From NCBI RefSeq assembly GCF_003265705.1, contig NW_020313005.1, forward strand, positions 20,983,864 through 21,047,863: a stretch of 64,000 nucleotides of DNA, given 5' to 3'. The stretch's first letter is position 1. Every line of letters begins with the position of its first letter. The DNA is from Callorhinus ursinus (taxonomy: Eukaryota > Chordata > Mammalia > Carnivora > Otariidae). Under the pieces are notes generated by a model. That model saw only the letters and a list, made by a program, of their open reading frames with translations. It made no database searches and had not been told where the DNA came from. A program made the position numbers and the translations under genes. This document shows, in pieces, positions 58,301-64,000 of this stretch.

Positions 58301-58639
58301 TGGTGCTCCCAGTGAGCTTTTTAATCCACAAGGGTTCCAGTCAATGGGGAGAAACAGCAATGCCAGTTTCTTGACATTAGAGGCTAAGACCACAAGTTCC
58401 TAGGAAAGGCAAGAAGCCTTGTCAAATGCCGCCATCCTCAGGCACGTGGCTTGAGAGGCACGGGCAGGTCCTGAGCTGCAGGTTCCCCTGGTCAGGCTTG
58501 GATTGTAGCTAAGATAAAAAATCAAACTTCTGCTCAGCCTGTGCCACAGATGTCTTCTTGCCTGGTCCTCAGTGGGCTTTGCCTCCTGAACACCTGCCTT
58601 GTTGTAATCACTCATGAATTTAACCAAGTTTGTCCAGAC

Positions 58640-58817
58640 GCTTCTTTGTTCCTCAAAGTGAGGTCCTCTGAGTCGCAGCATCAGCATCATGTGGGATCTT
58701 GCTGGAAATGCAGATCGTCCTCCGGCTGTACCTCAGACCTGCTGACTCAGGCTTTGCATTGTAACACCATTCCCAGGTGATTCCTATGCAAATCAGTTGG
58801 GGAAGTGTGGCTCTAAA
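58640..58817 (+). mobile_element. MER5A-type hAT (Charlie) non-autonomous DNA transposon remnant
   Basis: TCCTCAAAGTGAGGTCCTCT, GCAGCATCAGCATCATGTGG, GATCTTGCTGGAAATGCAGA, CCTCAGACCTGCTGACTCAG, CCAGGTGATTCCTATGCAAA follow MER5A in order. Old, fixed and non-coding. Confidence 0.88.
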
Positions 58818-59374
58818 GAAAAAAAAAGCCAAAACACACAAAAAATGAAAAACGCGAACAAACAAAAACTCTTGCAGTATTTTCCATAGCAGCTTACTAC
58901 TTCCTTATGTTTGTATCTAGTTGCTGAAGTGTTATTCCACAAAAGATAAGACATTTATATCAAAAAGATGTTGGTTTAACTCGAGAAAGGCTACAATATT
59001 TCCCTCTATGTGCCATGCAATCTTTCAATGGGTTTGCTCCTCACTGTAAGAAAAATGCTTACTTCTTGGTTTTATGCATAACAATGGTACAAATAGACTA
59101 CCATTCAACAGAAATTGTGGTTCTTTTCTCCAGTGAAATTCTTGACTAATGCCTACTCAACCCCTGCTTACGGAAGAGAATCCTTTTCTGATTATTTAAA
59201 TGCAAGTCCTTTAGAAAAAGAGACAAGGGATTTAGGCCATCTGGGTTCTAGCTCTAATACCTGAATGAATAGCTTCTGCTGTTTTGGGCACTGAAAATAA
59301 TAATTAATAAAACCCACTATGACTATGAATGCATGAATGCTTACTAATGCCAAGCTCTGTGACAAAATAGCAAT

Positions 59375-59612
59375 AAATAATGACCACTATTTGTTGACCA
59401 TTTTATCATGTGTAAAGCACTCTGCTAAGCACATTTATTTTATCCAGCCTTTCTCAATGATCCTGAAAGGATGGGTGTTATTACCTCCAATTTATTGTTG
59501 AGGACACTAAGACTTTGTGAGGTTAAGAAACTTGCCCGTGGCCATATGCTCAGTAAGGAGCTGCAGGTTAACCCACAGTCTGTAACTCCAGAGCTCTTTA
59601 TTGCTGGTTAAC
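59375..59612 (-). repeat. MIR element
   Basis: TGTGTAAAGCACTCTGCTAA, GGATGGGTGTTATTACCTCC, GACTTTGTGAGGTTAAGAAA, CTTGCCCGTGGCCATATGCT follow antisense MIR. Confidence 0.88.
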
Positions 59613-61474
59613 ACTTAACCTCTCTGAGCCCAGTGTATTCCAAGAAAAAAAAAATGGCAGGCTTGATGGCTCTTTTCCAACTCCAAAATTGACTGACTTT
59701 GCAAAATCCCTCTTTCTATAAGAGGGGCAGCAAGCTGTTTAACATTATATCCAGAAATCTGAACCTTACAATTTGGGCAGTAAAACAAATGAAACAACAC
59801 CATGAAAATCATAATCGGACATAGTCCAAGAAGTTGCTTGCCGGATTTGAGAGATCTAAGGCAGCTGGTGTCCTTTGGTTCAGTTTGAAAAGGGCATTAT
59901 TCAGATCTATCCTGTTCCCCTTTCATGTTCTCTTAGTATCTACCTCTGTTCATGATGTCTTTCGGTTTTGTTGAGAGCTTCTTAGGATCCCGAACCATAT
60001 CTAAATTCTAGATTATATCCAACGTGCTCCACACGCTGTGAGTTGAAAAGTAATTATTTAAAATTCTAGGCTCTTTTGGGATTTCTTGGGCAGCATCCAT
60101 CGGGTTAGAGGTGACATTTTTAGTCTTGCAGACCTTCTTTGGATTCGACTTGGCCAAGAATCTCATATACCATGACCTCTGCCATATCCGTCATTGTGAA
60201 GCAGAGTACTTAATGTCATTTCTCTAGCTTACATTTTTTTTGTTTCTAGTTTCTTAGTAAAAAACAATTTTAATTTATCTGTTCAGTTCTTCATAGTAAC
60301 TACAATGTGCATGGTGGCCAACTGTGATCATTTGCTGAATTTCATGGTTAAATATAGGATTTGAGGAATGACATTTGGAGATGAGGCTGTGGGCACTTTT
60401 ACTGTAAAACAGTGTACTGAATGTTACCTTCAGTCTTCCAGAGGATGCTCCCACATGAAGCCTGATTGACTAGAAAAAGTAGAGTGCTAGTTTCTGCTAA
60501 GTTTCAGAGATTAGGATTGACATCGTGGTCATAAAATTCCTCTCATTTAAGAGCAGGCAGGTTTTAACGTATTCCCTTGATGTTTATGAGAAGCAACTCC
60601 ATTCTGCCCACTGTTCACAATGCCATTCCAACAGTGTGACTGGGAAGGATTTGTTTCCATGATGAGGAAACATAAAATAGTCTACGAGGCACTCCTAATT
60701 TCCTAATTGCTATGGTACAGCAGACTAAAACCATCTTATATTCTCTCTCTTTTTCAGGACATATTAACGAGTTACTCCTTGAGGAAGGGCAAAGCAATAT
60801 ACTCTTGTAATAGTATAACATAAGTGTAGTTTTAGTCTTCCAAGAAAGATTGGTTGAGCTATGTCTATTTGTACAGCACTTGAAAGTGTTATGCTTTCGT
60901 TAGGAGATGGGGGTGGTTTAGAGAAATAGGAGATGGCTATGAGTCATGTTCATGCCTCTATTCAAGTAAGGCTTGGAACACCAATTATCAGTGAAGCAGG
61001 GGAGAAGTAAGACTGTGATGTTAGCTGTACCCTAAGTGGCTGCTTGGTGAATTTAGTGAAGGTGCCGCGTTTAGTTTAAGACACAGAAGGCAATAGCACA
61101 TAAATCAGAACACTGCCTTTATGGGTCAGGGTTGGCTACTTAAAATAAGAAGGAATGTTTACTACTGTAATGTTGAAATACCCAGTCAAGAAAACAAAGT
61201 TCTTAAAGATTTAGGAGTGAGGAAGAGAAGCTATCTCCAATTCTTCGAACTATTTCTCTTTTCTCTTTATTGCAACCACAAAGTTTCCTTGGGAAACTGT
61301 CTAAATATGCTTAAATTTGAGTTCTTGGGGGAATTGAACTTGGTAGCTTTTGTTACACTGCAGATCAAAGGAGCGATCTACTCAAATGACTGGAAAATTA
61401 CCAATGAACTACTCATGAGAGTTAAGAGAATGATATAATAGATAAACTTGTCAATCTGATGCATTCATTAGTTT
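59613..61474. other. AT-rich stretch, no gene seen
   Basis: About 1.9 kb with no repeat or exon recognised. A 105-codon frame at 61121-61438 has no familiar motif. Confidence 0.4.
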
Positions 61475-61492
61475 AAAGAAAAATATGATTCT

Positions 61493-61684
61493 GGGGCATC
61501 TGGGTGGCTCAGTTGGTTAAGTGTCTGCCTTACCGCTCAGGTCATGATCCTGGAGTCCCTGAACGGAGCCCCGTGTCAGGCTCCCTGCTCAGTGGGGAGT
61601 CTGCTTCTGCCTCCCATCCTCACCTCTCACTCCTGCTCTCTCGCTTGCTCTCTCTCAAATAAATAAATACAATCTTTTTTAAAA
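61493..61684 (+). mobile_element. CAN SINE (SINEC) with 18-bp target duplication
   Basis: GGGGCATCTGGGTGGCTCAG head to AAATAAATAAATACAATCTT tail. AAAGAAAAATATGATTCT (61475-61492) and AAAGAAAAATACGATTCT (61685-61702) differ at one base. Confidence 0.95.
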
Positions 61685-61874
61685 AAAGAAAAATACGATT
61701 CTGCTTGTAGTTAACATTAAAGAAGTCTAATCTTAGTGTTGCCTATGGACGGACATCATCACAGGTGATGGATCTTTTTTTTGTTCTAGAGATATCTTCA
61801 CTCTCTTGGATATACTCAGACCATGAGACATACTGTTGCACAATCTAACTCTATTTCATGGACAGGTTCTCTCA

Positions 61875-62125
61875 TTCAGTCAACAAACCTGTTGCATGTC
61901 TACTATGTAGGGTATAAAAAGGCAGTCCCTACTCTCAAGCAACTCAGGATTCGGGAGCAGAAACAGACATCTATACAGGAAGTACTCTGAACCAAATACC
62001 AAATACCAAAGTCGGCATATTGTTACAGTGAGTCCCATGGAGGAGGGTTGAGGGTGCCCATCTAACTGCCTAGGAGGTTCAGGAAAAACTTCCCAAAGAG
62101 GTAGTGCTCACTCTGAGTCTTTAAG
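61875..62125 (-). repeat. L2 LINE 3' end remnant
   Basis: CATTCAGTCAACAAACCTGT, TGCATGTCTACTATGTAGGG, GGCAGTCCCTACTCTCAAGC, GGAAAAACTTCCCAAAGAGG follow antisense L2. Confidence 0.85.
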
Positions 62126-62539
62126 AACAGATTTTCATGGCATTCATAAAGAAGAAATTCAAACTATTCATTGGAGATTCAAGGTGTTGCCTTGAGGACA
62201 TGGATGGCAATGTCTTTAGTTTGGCAAAGGTTCTGTCACTTTTCTTTGAATGGATAGTCCTTTTGGAAGTCAAATTCCTTTTCTCCTGCATTCTAGGCCC
62301 AAACGGTGTCTTTTTAATACAAATTAATGGGAATCCTAAATTCTTGATATTAGGAGAAGTCCTAGTTGCAAATCTATTTAATTTTTGCATAGCAAATTAT
62401 CTACATTACCTATGTATCATAGCTTTACTCCAATTTTGAATCCTCCACGTGCCATCTTTATATCTAGCATAGATTGTAGCCATGATTCCTGACCTATGAA
62501 GTTAACAGGAAGACTGGAGTGTAAGGTCAAAGTTAGAAC

Positions 62540-63095
62540 ACAATGCCATTGTTGGTGGCTGTATAATTTTCGCTTCTCTATTATGGAAGGCAGTTGGTAC
62601 ACATTCCTTGTTCCAACAATACCACTTGTAGGTAGTTAATGACAAGAGAAAATATTTTAAGAACTTTTATCATGACAAGGAATTGGGGACAATTTAATTT
62701 TACGGTAATAAGAGGCTCATTAAGAAAAGAATATGCATACATAAAATACACTGCTCAACAGCCATAACTTTGGAATGTAGAGCTATATTTCTTGACATAG
62801 AAAAATGTTCGTAGCATATGTCAAATGTCAATGAAAAAAGCAGATAACAAAATAGCATGCAGAGAATTATATCACGAAGGTAAAATTATGATCCTATGTA
62901 TATGTTATATCTACATTCGAAAAGACACTAAAAAGGACCCAGAGGAACGTTGAACAGCGTATTAGGACAATTACCTCTAGATGGTGGGATTTTGGGTGAT
63001 TCTGGCATTCCTTTTAGACATTTCTGTGTTTTTATTGTAATTTCTTCCATAAATGTATGTTATTTTGCCAAAAACAATCATTTTCGAAAGAAAAA
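62540..63095 (+). mobile_element. Old LINE-1 (or HAL1-like) 3' end
   Basis: GGAAGGCAGTTGGTACACAT, AACAATACCACTTGTAGGTA, ATTACCTCTAGATGGTGGGA, TTTTGGGTGATTCTGGCATT, CTGTGTTTTTATTGTAATTT and an A-rich end follow the terminal part of old L1 elements. Confidence 0.72.
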
Positions 63096-63599
63096 AAAAA
63101 GCATTTAAGTGTAGTTTGCTATTTCCCTAAAGGCATAGTGTTTCCTTGACGAGCCCAGAACCCAAAATGAAAAACAGTGATGTCACAGTGCTCATGCAGA
63201 AATGCAGCCAAGCAGGGGCAGGGTTGATGTGAACTGGATTCAGCCTTCATGAAGGCCTCGTCTCTTTGGGATTTCCTGCTGCCTCAGCCTGACATACCCC
63301 TGCTCCTCCCCAGCCTCCCTGCACCCTGGGCATCCCTCACCCTGCCCTGGAGGGATCTGGGTGAAAGGCAGCATCAACCTGCAGGTCAGGCCCTGTCACT
63401 AGGCTTGCGGAGGGTGGAAGGTCCAGAAACAGTCCGTGGGTAGCATGCTTTACGAAGGCTAGAGCTCTCCCCAGAGTCCCACAGAAAACTGTTCGAAGTC
63501 CATTACTGGACTGATACACCCACATAAACCAAATTGTTATCTTTTTTGTCCTCTGCACGGATTGAGCATTTTTATCTGGAAAATTGAGGAGAGTGAGGA
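63096..63599. other. Non-repetitive stretch, no gene seen
   Basis: Nothing recognised; slightly GC-richer than the DNA to its left. Confidence 0.4.
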
Positions 63600-63720
63600 G
63601 AGAGAAGCCCAGGAAGGTGGCTGGAGTCCTAGAGTCAGATCTCAGCCTGGCCCGTGTACAGCATTGCCTGTGTCTTTCTCCTCATCTGTAAAAAAAAAAG
63701 GGGGGGGGACTTAGACGAGT
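63600..63720 (+). repeat. Possible MIR fragment with A/G runs
   Basis: GTCCTAGAGTCAGATCTCAG and TTTCTCCTCATCTGTAAAAA resemble sense MIR, followed by a run of A then G. Confidence 0.6.
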
Positions 63721-63764
63721 TAAAGGGCATGTACACGTTTTCTAACTTAACTCCTCGAGTCACC

Positions 63765-63925
63765 AGGTATCTGTGTGCCTGTCTCCTACCAGCACTGGTG
63801 TAAGGCACGGGGTACGGAGTGAAGACGGGGACGAAATCCTTAAGTTCTAATGGGCGGTGAGTTGGTGAGACAACCAACAAGCAGCTAAGTGTCATATGGG
63901 GTGCTGGAAAACACTTCTGTTATAA
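63765..63925 (-). repeat. L2 LINE 3' end remnant
   Basis: TGGTGTAAGGCACGGGGTAC, CGAAATCCTTAAGTTCTAAT, GACAACCAACAAGCAGCTAA follow antisense L2. Confidence 0.6.
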
Positions 63926-63970
63926 GGTGACATTAATAGTGAACACTTAGAAATGGATCATGCAACAAAC

Positions 63971-64000
63971 CTTTCTTTTTTTTTTTTAAAGATTTATTTA
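63971..64000 (-). mobile_element. CAN SINE (SINEC) tail, minus strand, cut by window edge
   Basis: Poly(T) then AAAGATTTATTTA, the start of a minus-strand SINE that continues beyond the window. Confidence 0.85.

Overview
This window is nuclear DNA from a carnivoran mammal. The evidence is direct: it carries many tRNA-Lys-derived CAN SINEs (SINEC; head reading GGGGCGCCTGGGTGGCTCAG, a CT-rich middle and an AATAAATAAATAAAATCTTT tail) plus carnivore-type LINE-1 3' ends. The SINE and L1 variants look caniform, probably arctoid (bear, seal or mustelid group) rather than dog, but the species cannot be fixed from this alone. Bacterial-style annotation does not apply. I found no supportable functional protein-coding gene, no tRNA gene, no CRISPR array and no viral genome. 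Nearly all open frames are chance frames in GC-rich or low-complexity DNA, or fall inside repeats.

Layout: 1-0.6 kb holds a LINE-1 3' end fused to a 5'-truncated SINE. From 0.6 to about 31 kb the sequence is GC-rich and carries ancient L2 and MIR remnants, younger SINEs inserted into them, three CTCF-like motifs (3540, 9965, 11521), and a retrocopy of ribosomal protein L12 (27424-28299, minus strand) that keeps what looks like intron 1. From about 32 to 63 kb the base composition becomes visibly AT-rich. This half holds a twin-primed (5'-inverted) LINE-1 with a perfect 17-bp target duplication (40093-41872), a tiny U6 snRNA tailed retropseudogene with a perfect 15-bp target duplication (42580-42623), an old minus-strand L1 carrying two SINEs (51412-53035), a MER5A-type hAT remnant (58640-58817), further MIR/L2/L1 remnants and several microsatellites. 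A 10-base N gap lies inside a TATC microsatellite at 26145-26154.

Functionally the window reads as intergenic or intronic DNA shaped by LINE-1 activity. L1 machinery explains the SINEs, the RPL12 copy, the U6 copy and the L1s themselves. The items most worth a second look are the intron-retaining RPL12 copy, the U6-poly(A) insertion, the possible L1/SINE template-switch chimera at the left edge, and a shared sequence (30129-30194 and 45939-46002) that I could not assign to a known repeat family. I did not find a new biological system.
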